Of a stretch of 64,000 nucleotides of DNA, positions 10,577-17,745 are shown piece by piece. The stretch is from NCBI RefSeq assembly GCF_016612535.1, contig NZ_JAENXS010000002.1, forward strand, positions 1,488,001-1,552,000, in the 5' to 3' direction. Positions within the stretch are counted from its first letter, which is position 1; each line of letters opens with the position of its first letter. This DNA is from Bradyrhizobium diazoefficiens (GTDB lineage Bacteria; Pseudomonadota; Alphaproteobacteria; Rhizobiales; Xanthobacteraceae). The notes under the pieces were generated by a model, which saw nothing but the letters and a program-made list of their open reading frames with translations, had not been told where the DNA came from and made no database searches. Both the position numbers and the translations under genes were made by a program.

Positions 10577-10609
10577 GTCCCGGCGATAGCAATTAGTTGT
10601 CGCCGGGAC
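10577..10609 (-). promoter_or_regulatory. Stem-loop between ferredoxin reductase and flavoprotein genes
   Basis: Perfect 10-bp inverted repeat GTCCCGGCGA / TCGCCGGGAC with a 13-nt loop in the 103-bp gap between the reductase stop and the flavoprotein start. No T run follows on the minus strand. It may be an mRNA-processing or partial-termination element separating the reductase message from the downstream three genes. Confidence 0.5.
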
Positions 10610-10621
10610 GCGATTTGCGCC

Positions 10622-11395
10622 TCAGCGCTCGACGAAGGCCTTTTCGATCACGAAATGGCCGGGCTGGCTGTGGTTGCCCTCGACGAAGCCGCGCGCGGAG
10701 AACATCGCGGGCAGTTCGTCGAGCATCGCCGGGCTGCCGCACAGCATGATGCGATCGGCCTCGATATCGAGGCCGGATTGGCCGAGATCGTCAAACATCT
10801 GGTTCGACGCGATCAGATCGGTGATGCGACCGCGATTCCTGAACGGCTCGCGGGTCACGGTCGGGTAATAGACAAGCTTGTCGCGGATCAGCGGCCCGAA
10901 GAATTCGTGATTGCGCAAGCCTTCGACGAGGTGCTCGCCATAGGCGAGCTCGGAGACCTGGCGGCAGCCATGGGCGAGCACGATGGTCTCGTAATTCTCG
11001 TAGACATCGGGGTCCTTGATCAGGCTGGCAAAGGGTGCGAGCCCGGTCCCGGTCGACAGCAGCAGCAGACGCTTGCCCGGGATGAGATTGCCGGTGATCA
11101 GTGTGCCCGTCGCCTTGCGGCCGACCAGGATGATGTCGCCTTCCCTGATCGTCTGCAGGCGCGAGGTCAGCGGACCATCCTGCACCTTGATCGAGAAGAA
11201 TTCGAGCTCTTCCTCATGGTTGGCGCTGGCCATGCTATAGGCCCGCATCAACGGCTTGCCCTCGACCTCCAGGCCGATCATCGCGAACTGGCCATTCTGG
11301 AAGCGAAAGCCGGGATCGCGCGTCGCGGTGAAGCTGAATAGGGACTCGGTCCAGTGCCGGACCGACAAAACCGTTTCCTTCTGAAATGCGCTCAT
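10622..11395 (-). CDS. fpr: Ferredoxin--NADP reductase
   Basis: 257-residue FAD-dependent ferredoxin/flavodoxin-NADP reductase of the bacterial Fpr class. The FAD-binding RAYSMAS motif (RxYS type, about residues 51-57), the NADP-binding STGTGLAPFASLIKDP (about 114-129) and the C-terminal CGSPAMLDE and VEKAFVER-like tail (VIEKAFVER) are all present. Bacterial Fpr proteins of this length transfer electrons from NADPH to ferredoxin. It is the first gene of the minus-strand cluster leading into the AprA-like flavoprotein and ferredoxin, which makes it the natural electron donor for that pair. Confidence 0.88.
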   Translation of the reverse strand: MSAFQKETVLSVRHWTESLFSFTATRDPGFRFQNGQFAMIGLEVEGKPLMRAYSMASANHEEELEFFSIKVQDGPLTSRLQTIREGDIILVGRKATGTLITGNLIPGKRLLLLSTGTGLAPFASLIKDPDVYENYETIVLAHGCRQVSELAYGEHLVEGLRNHEFFGPLIRDKLVYYPTVTREPFRNRGRITDLIASNQMFDDLGQSGLDIEADRIMLCGSPAMLDELPAMFSARGFVEGNHSQPGHFVIEKAFVER

Positions 11396-11594
11396 CGTCT
11401 CTCCTCAGTCCTCGTTGGCGCGCAAGATTTCGGAGAGAGCGGATTCCGGCAACGCGGAAGTCGAATTCCCGGTCGATTAGTTTCACATTTGGCGGGCGGT
11501 GGTTGAAGAGCAGGCACGCGGCCAGGCCTGCGCCGGCAATTAGTTGCTATTCGCGCGCATCCGCACCGACGTAGGAGGAAGACGGAGGTTCGTC

Positions 11595-11924
11595 ATGACC
11601 ATGACCGCATTGGTGGCACCGACCGTGGCCGACTATGAAGCCAGCGCCGATCTCGCGACACTGATCGTCCGCACCACCGAGGGCGACGCGTTCAGCGTTC
11701 CCGCCGAGCAGCTGCGTCTCTCCTGCAAATGCGCCCACTGCACCCGCGCTCGGTTCGACGGCCGCTTCCCGGAAGCGTTTCCAGGGATTGCGATCACCGA
11801 GATCGGGGATCTCGGCTATGGAGTGAACATCGCGTTCTCGGATGGGCATAACCGCGGGATTTATCCGAAGCCATTTTTGCTGAGTTTGGCTGCCGGCAGA
11901 CAACTCTGCATCCTGAACGTCTGA
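11595..11924 (+). CDS. DUF971 domain protein
   Basis: 109-residue protein matching DUF971, the small domain also found at the N-terminus of gamma-butyrobetaine hydroxylase. The family cysteine motif is visible (LSCKCAHCTRAR, about residues 38-49), and the C-terminal GYGVNIAFSDGHNRGIYP block is typical. DUF971 proteins often sit beside iron-sulfur genes; metal binding through the cysteines is plausible. The ATG at 11595 is preceded by GGAGG-like sequence (acggaggttcgtc). It is divergent from fpr with a 199-bp shared promoter region and is followed by the Crp/Fnr gene. Confidence 0.82.
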   Translation: MTMTALVAPTVADYEASADLATLIVRTTEGDAFSVPAEQLRLSCKCAHCTRARFDGRFPEAFPGIAITEIGDLGYGVNIAFSDGHNRGIYPKPFLLSLAAGRQLCILNV

Positions 11925-11937
11925 TCTTCGTCACCAG

Positions 11938-12023
11938 CGTCATGGCCGGGCTTGTCGCGGCCATCCACGAACTGCCAAAATTGAGAAAACACGTGGATGC
12001 CCGGGACAAGCCCGGGCATGACG
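11938..12023. repeat. Dispersed inverted repeat, Bradyrhizobium type
   Basis: Two 31-bp arms (11938-11968 and 11993-12023) match in inverted orientation at 28 of 31 positions and can fold into a long hairpin with a 24-nt loop. The arms share the core cccgggcttgtcccgg with the repeat at 6185-6214. It occupies most of the gap between the DUF971 and Crp/Fnr genes. Confidence 0.75.
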
Positions 12024-12074
12024 GCCGAGGAGGCTTCGCCCTTCCCCCATCTGGCACGGACATTGCTCCTCTTT

Positions 12075-12093
12075 GGAACGATTTCAACGTTCC
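12075..12093. promoter_or_regulatory. Inverted repeat in the leader of the Crp/Fnr gene
   Basis: Perfect repeat GGAACG / CGTTCC with a 7-nt spacer, immediately followed by the ribosome-binding site GGAGG (12094-12098) and the ATG at 12105. It could be an operator for autoregulation or an RNA hairpin controlling translation start. It does not match the canonical FNR or CRP consensus. Confidence 0.45.
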
Positions 12094-12104
12094 GGAGGCA
12101 AACG

Positions 12105-12878
12105 ATGTTGCAGGCGGCGAGTGCGGTTCGCGGGGCGGTTTCCCCGGCAGTCCGGCCTGCGGGCAGCTCCTCGCTGCTGCTCACCGAAAACCAGCAATGG
12201 ATCGGCGGGCCGCCGCCGCTGATGGACAAGCTCGGCCAGCGCGAGCGCGAGTTGGTGCTGAAGCAGGGCCGCCGCAAAGTGCTCAACCGCGGCCAGACGC
12301 TGTTCAGCCAGGGCGGCAAGCATGACGGCATCTGGCTGATCGAAAGCGGCCGCATCCGCGTGTTCTACACTTCGCCACTCGGGCGCGAGATCACGCTGGC
12401 CTACTGGCATGTCGGCAATTTCGTCGGCGGACCAGAAGTGTTCGAGGGCACCGTGCATCAATGGTCGGGGGTTGCATCCAGCAATTGCAGCGTCGTGCAC
12501 CTGCCCGGAAAGGAGCTGCGGTCGCTTGCCGTAGAGATCCCCAACCTGGCCATCGGCCTGATCGAAGGCCTCACCTTCAAAGGCAAGTGCTATTCGGCGC
12601 TGGCCCAGATGCTGGGAACGCGCTCGATCACGCAGCGTCTTGCGCACCTGCTGCTACACCTCGTCGATCTCTACGGGGTCGAGGATGGCGACGGTCGGGT
12701 GATCGCGGCTGCCTTCACCCATGCCGACATTGCCCACATGGTCGGCGCCACCCGCCAATGGGTCACGATCAGCCTCAAGCGCATGCAGGAGAAGGGAATC
12801 GTCGTTACCAAGCGGTCGCAGATCGTGGTCTGCCGGGCCGATGTGCTGGAAGAGATGCGCGGACAAGGCGCCGACTAA
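12105..12878 (+). CDS. Crp/Fnr-family transcriptional regulator
   Basis: 257-residue regulator with a cyclic-nucleotide-binding-like beta-roll (about residues 60-160, IWLIESGRIRVFYTSPLGREITLAYW) and a C-terminal winged helix (about 185-250, HADIAHMVGATRQWVTISLKRMQEKG). The N-terminal cysteine set that binds the FNR iron-sulfur cluster is absent, so it is not an oxygen-sensing FNR of the classic type. The ATG with GGAGG six bases upstream is preferred over upstream frames that run into the repeat. Located between DUF971 and the ABC transporter, it is the likely regulator of this whole block. Confidence 0.85.
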   Translation: MLQAASAVRGAVSPAVRPAGSSSLLLTENQQWIGGPPPLMDKLGQRERELVLKQGRRKVLNRGQTLFSQGGKHDGIWLIESGRIRVFYTSPLGREITLAYWHVGNFVGGPEVFEGTVHQWSGVASSNCSVVHLPGKELRSLAVEIPNLAIGLIEGLTFKGKCYSALAQMLGTRSITQRLAHLLLHLVDLYGVEDGDGRVIAAAFTHADIAHMVGATRQWVTISLKRMQEKGIVVTKRSQIVVCRADVLEEMRGQGAD

Positions 12879-12879
12879 G

Positions 12880-12900
12880 GCCGCTGCACAGGTAAGCGGC
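12880..12900 (+). terminator. Weak hairpin after the Crp/Fnr gene
   Basis: GCCGCT / AGCGGC with a 9-nt loop just after the stop codon, extendable by three more pairs and followed by ttta. A weak intrinsic terminator or processing site is possible; it separates the regulator from the transporter genes. Confidence 0.4.
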
Positions 12901-13031
12901 TTTATAGTGCAGGACTGCCCAAGGAGTATGCAATCAGCTTTTCCCGGCAACTAATCGACTGCGGCGGTCATTCCGGATTTGCCCTGTCCACGCCCTCACC
13001 CAATCATGGCAACCACAGCACATCCAACCGA

Positions 13032-14465
13032 ATGAGGATGAGAATGGTCCGCCATCTTTCCACGCTCTCGATCGCGATATCGGTGACGTCGCTAGCGTTA
13101 ATCCTTGCGCAACCGGCTTTGGCGGAAACCGTGACGCTCGGCATCGGTACGCAGGACACCACGACCAACACGGTGACCGCCGGTATCGTCATCCGCCAGC
13201 TCCATCTCCTCGAAAAGTATCTGCCAAAGGATGGCAAATACGCCAACATCAAGTTCGAGCTGGAGTGGCAGAACTTCACGTCCGGCCCGCCCGTCACCAA
13301 TGCGATGATGGCGAACAAGTTGCAGATCGGCATGATGGGCGACTACCCGCTGATCGTGAACGGCTTCACCTTCGACAGCAATCCCGAGAGCAAGAGCCGT
13401 CTGATCGGCGTCGCCGCCTACAGCCTCTCCGGCTCCGGCAACGGCATCGTCGTCCACAAGGACTCGCCCTATTACGAGCTCGCCGATCTCAAGGGCAAGC
13501 TCGTCAGCGTGCCCTTCGGCTCCGCCGCGCACGGCATGGTGTTGAAGGCGATGCAGGACCGCGGCTACTCTGCAGACTTCTTCCAGCTCGTCAGCCAGAG
13601 CCCGGAGGTCGGCTCGACCAATCTCCAGGAAAAGAAGATCGACGCGCATGCCGACTTCGTCCCCTTCGCCGAGCTCTTGCCGTTCCGCGGTTTTGCGCGA
13701 AAGATCTTTGACGGTGTCGAGACCAATTTGCCGACCTGGCATGGCATCGTGGTCCGCACCGATTTCGCCGAAAAATATCCAGAGGTGGTCGTCGCCTATA
13801 TGAAGGCGCTGCTTGCCGCCAACCAGTGGCTGCGCGACGATCCGAAGCTTGCCGCCGAGAAAATCCAGGAATGGACCGGCATCAACAAGGAAGTCGTCTA
13901 CATCTTCCTCGGCCCCGGCGGCAACATGACGACCGACCCCACGATCAAGCCGGCGCTGATCGATGCCGCCGCGACCGACGTCAAGGTGCTGCAGAATCTC
14001 GGCCGCATGAAGGAATTCGATCCGAAGAAATGGGCCGATGACAGCTACATCCGCAAGGCCTATGCCGAGATGAAGCTCGACTATGACGCGCAGCTTGCGA
14101 GCACCAAGAACTACGAAATCTCCGGCGAAGACACTTTCTGCAAGAAGCCCATCACCGATCCGCGCAAGGCCGGCGAGGTCTGGGTCGACGAGGTCGGCAT
14201 CATGCCGTTCTCGTCCGCCGCCTGCACGCTGGGCGCCTATGCCGACTTCAAGGCCAAGGGCAAGAAGATCAACGTCGCCTACATCTTCGACACCACGCGC
14301 GGCATCAAGCTGTTCGCCGACCAGGCCTTCTTCGCGGTCGGCACTGGCGAGGTCGCACCGTTCCTGCTGAAGAAGGACGCGGACGCCTATGCCGCCAAGA
14401 TCAGCGGCAAGGTGCTCGGCTTCGACGACGCAGTGAAGGCGGCAGTCAGCGGAGGCAAGACGTGA
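13032..14465 (+). CDS. NitT/TauT-type ABC substrate-binding protein with C-terminal NosL-like domain
   Basis: 477-residue periplasmic protein. Signal peptide at residues 1-31 (cleavage after ALA). Residues about 32-345 are an SsuA/TauA/NrtA-like binding domain (GTQDTTTNTVTAGIVIRQL; DLKGKLVSVPFGSAAHGMVL; the peptide DAHADFVPFAELLP). Beyond about residue 385 the sequence leaves that fold: AYIFDTTRGIKLFADQAFFA followed by APFLLKKDADAYAA and GKVLGFDDA resembles the NosL copper-binding domain, with a cysteine at about 398. A binding protein with such a tail is unusual. Starts at 13038 and 13044 are also possible (MRMRMVR). The stop overlaps the permease start as GTGA. Confidence 0.82.
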   Translation: MRMRMVRHLSTLSIAISVTSLALILAQPALAETVTLGIGTQDTTTNTVTAGIVIRQLHLLEKYLPKDGKYANIKFELEWQNFTSGPPVTNAMMANKLQIGMMGDYPLIVNGFTFDSNPESKSRLIGVAAYSLSGSGNGIVVHKDSPYYELADLKGKLVSVPFGSAAHGMVLKAMQDRGYSADFFQLVSQSPEVGSTNLQEKKIDAHADFVPFAELLPFRGFARKIFDGVETNLPTWHGIVVRTDFAEKYPEVVVAYMKALLAANQWLRDDPKLAAEKIQEWTGINKEVVYIFLGPGGNMTTDPTIKPALIDAAATDVKVLQNLGRMKEFDPKKWADDSYIRKAYAEMKLDYDAQLASTKNYEISGEDTFCKKPITDPRKAGEVWVDEVGIMPFSSAACTLGAYADFKAKGKKINVAYIFDTTRGIKLFADQAFFAVGTGEVAPFLLKKDADAYAAKISGKVLGFDDAVKAAVSGGKT

Positions 14466-15373
14466 GCAGTCCGGCCATCCTCAGACATTCCGAGGACAGC
14501 ATGTCAGCAGCAACCGCAATTTCAGAGGCGGGCCCCGTGCCCGCCACCACGCCGCCCGCGACACCGCCCTCCTTCGGCACGCTGGCACTGCGCTGGTATC
14601 GGCTCAACCAGGGCCGGCTGCGCGCGACCGCGATCGGGATCATCTCGCTGCTCGCCTTCCTGCTGGTCTGGCACCTGCTCACGACCTACCGCGTCGTGTT
14701 CTTCGTGCGCTTCACCAACGTGCCCTCGCCAGTTGAAGTCTATGCGAGCTTTACCAGGGCGATCCACGACCCCAAATTCCTGCTGCACGTCGTGCTGAGC
14801 TGCCGGCGCATCTTCTTCGGCTTCTCGCTCGCCGCGATCGTCGGCGTGCCGACCGGCCTGATCATGGGTCGCTTCAAGCTGGTACACGAGATCGTCTTCC
14901 CGGTGGCGGAGGTGCTGCGGCCGATCCCGGCGATCGCCTGGGTACCGATGGCGATCATGCTGTGGCCGACCAACGAGCAGAGCATCGTCTTCATCACCTT
15001 CCTCGGCTCGTTCTTCCCGATCCTGGTCAACACGCTGCACGGCATGTCTCTGGTCGATCCCGTGCTGGTGCGCGCGGCGCAATGCCTCGGCGCGCGCGAA
15101 CGCTCGATCTTCCGCGAAGTGTATTTTCCGGCATCGCTGCCGCACATCTTTACCGGGCTCACCGTCGGCATGGGCGTGGCCTGGGTGTCGCTGATCGCGG
15201 CCGAGATGATCTCCGGCCAGTACGGCATCGGCTACTTCACCTGGGAGGCCTATTCGCTGGTCCAGTATCCCGACATCGCGCTCGGCATGATCGCGATCGG
15301 CGTGCTTGGCCTGGGATCGAGCCTGATCATCCGGGGCGCGGGGCAATTGGTGATGCCGTGGAGGCCAAGATGA
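14462..15373 (+). CDS. NitT/TauT-type ABC transporter permease
   Basis: 303-residue inner-membrane permease of the SsuC/TauC/NrtB class with about six hydrophobic helices. The cytoplasmic EAA-like loop that docks the ATPase is VRAAQCLGARERSIFREVYFP (about residues 200-220). The first 45 residues are a proline/alanine-rich cytosolic tail. The GTG start overlaps the binding-protein stop (GTGA); an in-frame ATG lies 13 codons further in. Its own stop overlaps the ATPase start (ATGA), giving a tightly coupled three-gene transporter operon. Confidence 0.88.
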   Translation: MSSPAILRHSEDSMSAATAISEAGPVPATTPPATPPSFGTLALRWYRLNQGRLRATAIGIISLLAFLLVWHLLTTYRVVFFVRFTNVPSPVEVYASFTRAIHDPKFLLHVVLSCRRIFFGFSLAAIVGVPTGLIMGRFKLVHEIVFPVAEVLRPIPAIAWVPMAIMLWPTNEQSIVFITFLGSFFPILVNTLHGMSLVDPVLVRAAQCLGARERSIFREVYFPASLPHIFTGLTVGMGVAWVSLIAAEMISGQYGIGYFTWEAYSLVQYPDIALGMIAIGVLGLGSSLIIRGAGQLVMPWRPR

Positions 15374-16242
15374 ACGAGATCGTGACCAAGGCACCGCAGG
15401 GCCATATCGACGTCAGGAATTTCTCCCTGAGCTACGACAGTATCGAGGGACCGGTTCAGGCCGTCACCGATACGCAGATCCATGTGAATCCCGGCGAGTT
15501 CGTCTCGATCGTCGGCCCCTCCGGCTGCGGAAAGTCGACGCTGCTCAATGCGGTTGCCGGCTTCCTCAAGCCGACCACCGGCGTGGTCACCGTCGACGGC
15601 GAGCGGGTCAGCGGCCCCAGCGCCGAGCGCGGCATGGTGTTCCAGCAATATTCGCTGTTTCCCTGGAAGACGGTGCGGGAGAATGTCGAGTTCGGCCTGA
15701 AGATGCGCGGCATGGCGCGCTCGCAGCGCGAGCGTGCGGCACGGACGCTGCTTGGGCTCGCCGGACTCGAGGCCTTCGAGAAGCACTATCCGGAAAAGCT
15801 CTCGGGCGGCATGAAGCAGCGCGTCGGCATCGTCCGCGCGCTCGCGACCGGGCCGAAAGTTCTGCTGCTGGACGAGCCCTTCGGCGCGCTGGACGCGCAG
15901 ACCCGGGTCATCATGCAGCAGATCCTCACCAACATGTGGCAGCGGCTGAAGATCTCGGTGCTGTTCGTCACCCACGACATCGACGAGGCCATCTTCCTCT
16001 CCGACCGGGTCTACTGCATGACCGCCCGCCCCGGCTCGATCAAGGCGGAGATCCCGATTCCGCTGGAGCGGCCACGGCAGCAATCGATGATGATGTCGTC
16101 GGAATTTCTGGCGCTGCGCCGCGGCCTGATGTCGCTGATCCGCGAGGAGAGCCTGAAAGCGATGGGCGGCGAGATCAATGACATGGGCCTACAGGGGCTC
16201 AACATCGAGCTGCACGGCCATTCGCTGGCGGATGTGATTTAG
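15370..16242 (+). CDS. NitT/TauT-type ABC transporter ATP-binding protein
   Basis: 290-residue ATPase of the nitrate/sulfonate/taurine importer class. Walker A GPSGCGKST (about residues 47-55), signature LSGGMKQR (about 143-150), Walker B VLLLDEPFGALD (about 163-174) and the switch histidine in LFVTHDIDEA are intact. A C-terminal tail of about 60 residues follows the ATPase core. Last gene of the transporter operon; the next downstream sequence is the insertion element. Confidence 0.9.
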   Translation: MNEIVTKAPQGHIDVRNFSLSYDSIEGPVQAVTDTQIHVNPGEFVSIVGPSGCGKSTLLNAVAGFLKPTTGVVTVDGERVSGPSAERGMVFQQYSLFPWKTVRENVEFGLKMRGMARSQRERAARTLLGLAGLEAFEKHYPEKLSGGMKQRVGIVRALATGPKVLLLDEPFGALDAQTRVIMQQILTNMWQRLKISVLFVTHDIDEAIFLSDRVYCMTARPGSIKAEIPIPLERPRQQSMMMSSEFLALRRGLMSLIREESLKAMGGEINDMGLQGLNIELHGHSLADVI

Positions 16243-16259
16243 CCGAGACACGCAAACTT

Positions 16260-16457
16260 GTAGCAACCATTAAGTATGGCGTCCCGATAGCCTTGAGGCT
16301 GACGCCGCGCGCCGCGGCCGTCAAGGCGTGGCCTGGCGGCAGTTGATGTGAGGTGAGACGCGCGCGACGGCCATCCTTGACGGCCGCGGTGCGCGGCGTC
16401 GTCTTGACGGCAGGTCGGGACGAAGAAACGGTCGCCTGGTCGAACCAAGAAACGCGA
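16260..16457 (-). ncRNA. Candidate IS110 bridge (seek) RNA region
   Basis: About 200 bp of non-coding sequence between the ATPase stop and the transposase stop. It contains a long imperfect inverted repeat, left arm 16301-16333 and right arm 16369-16400, with about 29 of 32 positions pairing and a 35-nt loop. IS110-family elements encode a structured guide RNA in one non-coding end, and in the IS1111 group this end is downstream of the transposase. The call rests on position and structure, not on sequence similarity to a known bridge RNA. Confidence 0.35.
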
Positions 16458-17429
16458 TCAGGTGACGGACACACTCACGGTTTTGGGCGGTTCAGCGACC
16501 CACGGTGTTCCGCGGGCGACGACGGCGTTGATGATGACGATCAGCTTTCTGGCACAGGCGACGAGCGCGCGCTTGTGGCCCTTGCCGGCGGCGATCAGCC
16601 GGCTGTACAGGGCCATGAGCTGCGGGTTCCAGCGGAAGGAGGCCGGAAGAGCTGCGGTGTAGAGTGCCTGACGCAAGCGCTGGCGTCCGCCGTCAATTCG
16701 ACGGGCGCCGATATGCTTGCCGCTGTCGTCATCGTAAGGCGCAAGTCCGGTGAGGGCTGCGGCTTGCTCGCGGGTGATCCGACCGATCTCGGGCATCCTG
16801 ATCAAGATGGCAACCGCGGTCGGCAAGCCGCTGCCGCCAACGCTGTAGATCAGATCGAGACGTGCGGCGAGATCGCGATGCTTGCGGATCGCTGCCACCA
16901 AGGCCTTGAACTCGGCTCGTCTGTGCTTGGCCAACAGAGCAATCTGCTCCTTCCAGAACTTCTGGATACGCTCGTCACGGCAGCTCTCCAGCCGATTTTT
17001 GAGCTTTGCGATGTCCTCCTTGATCTGGTCGATCATCGTCAGATGCACGGCAAAGGGCTGCAGCCGGGGGTCTGGAGCGGGATGGATGTTCTTGACCGCG
17101 GCGGTGCAGGCCGCAATCAACGCAGCATCGATCTTGTCGTTCTTGGCCCGTTGCAAATGGAACGTGGCATAGGCACGGACCTGGATCGGCTGAAATACGA
17201 TGACGACAAACCGCTTGCGTCGCAGTTCGGCAACCGCCGCCTGCTCATAACCACCGCTCGCCTCGATCCCAACCCTCTTGACCTTGTGGCGCTTCAGCCA
17301 CTCCACCAACTCCTGGTGACCTTCCGCCGTGTTCTTGACCTGCAGCTCCTCCGAACTGCCATCGAGCGCCACGTCGAGCTTGTCTTTGCTAGTATCGATT
17401 CCGGCACAGATCGTGTTACGTTTGGCCAT
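16458..17429 (-). CDS. IS110-family transposase (DEDD recombinase)
   Basis: 323-residue transposase. The N-terminal RuvC-like domain has the DEDD residues in CAGIDTSKDKLDVAL (residues about 7-21), VGIEASGGYE (about 57-66) and AKNDKIDAALIAA (about 95-107). The C-terminal Transposase_20 domain contains IYSVGGSGLPTAVAIL and GLAPYDDDSGKHIGARRI. The frame is intact, so the element may still be active. A further in-frame start 16 codons upstream (MVERTSG) is possible, but the MAKRNTI start fits the family. Confidence 0.92.
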   Translation of the reverse strand: MAKRNTICAGIDTSKDKLDVALDGSSEELQVKNTAEGHQELVEWLKRHKVKRVGIEASGGYEQAAVAELRRKRFVVIVFQPIQVRAYATFHLQRAKNDKIDAALIAACTAAVKNIHPAPDPRLQPFAVHLTMIDQIKEDIAKLKNRLESCRDERIQKFWKEQIALLAKHRRAEFKALVAAIRKHRDLAARLDLIYSVGGSGLPTAVAILIRMPEIGRITREQAAALTGLAPYDDDSGKHIGARRIDGGRQRLRQALYTAALPASFRWNPQLMALYSRLIAAGKGHKRALVACARKLIVIINAVVARGTPWVAEPPKTVSVSVT

Positions 17430-17563
17430 CTTCCTCGACCCTCCCTTGTGATGCGAACCTGAAGTTCGTTCAACCATGCGGGTCCCGATGAAGTGCCGAC
17501 CGCGATCTTGCTACGAAACGCAGCTCTCAGGGGCTTCGGTGGGCATCGATCCGATCGATCGGC

Positions 17564-17595
17564 GGCCCAGCCCGGGTGGCCACCCGGGCTGGGCC
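17564..17595. repeat. Perfect 32-bp palindrome
   Basis: Sixteen bases (17564-17579, starting GGCCCAGCCCGGGTGG) are followed directly by their exact reverse complement with no spacer. It lies about 50 bp outside the proposed right end of the insertion sequence, upstream of a second inverted repeat. It could form a cruciform or a bidirectional terminator, although no T run flanks it. Confidence 0.8.
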
Positions 17596-17640
17596 ATTCC
17601 TCACGGAACCAGCCCATCATAGCCCGGCCCGCCAATACAA

Positions 17641-17726
17641 GGGTGGGCAAAGCGAAGCGTGTCCACCATTCTCACCACGAATGCGGCCCCATGGTGGGCA
17701 CGGCGCTTTCGCGCCTTTGCCCATCC
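17641..17726. repeat. Dispersed intergenic inverted repeat
   Basis: The left arm gggtgggcaaagcgaagcg and the right arm cgcgcctttgcccatcc, with inner arms ccaccat and atggtgg, form an imperfect hairpin with a loop of roughly 25-30 nt. The pattern 'gtgggcaaaGCG...cgccgtgcccaccat' is a type commonly seen between genes in Bradyrhizobium. It fills the gap downstream of the YeiH-type gene. Confidence 0.6.
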
Positions 17727-17745
17727 TACAACAGCTTCGCGCTCC

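Larger units (their letters stand above)
16260..17514 (-). mobile_element. IS110-family insertion sequence, IS1111-like (ends approximate)
   Basis: One DEDD transposase gene with non-coding ends and no long terminal inverted repeats, as usual for IS110. The proposed ends are marked by gtagcaa at 16260-16266 and its inverse ttgctac at 17508-17514, with gtcccgat repeated directly just inside both ends (16281-16288 and 17482-17489). The longer non-coding end (about 200 bp) lies downstream of the transposase, the IS1111 arrangement. It inserted right after the ABC transporter ATPase gene without breaking it. Exact ends need comparison with an empty site. Confidence 0.65.

Noticed and set aside
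12105-12878. Calling the regulator a true FNR
   Set aside because: The N-terminal cysteine ligands of the FNR cluster are missing.
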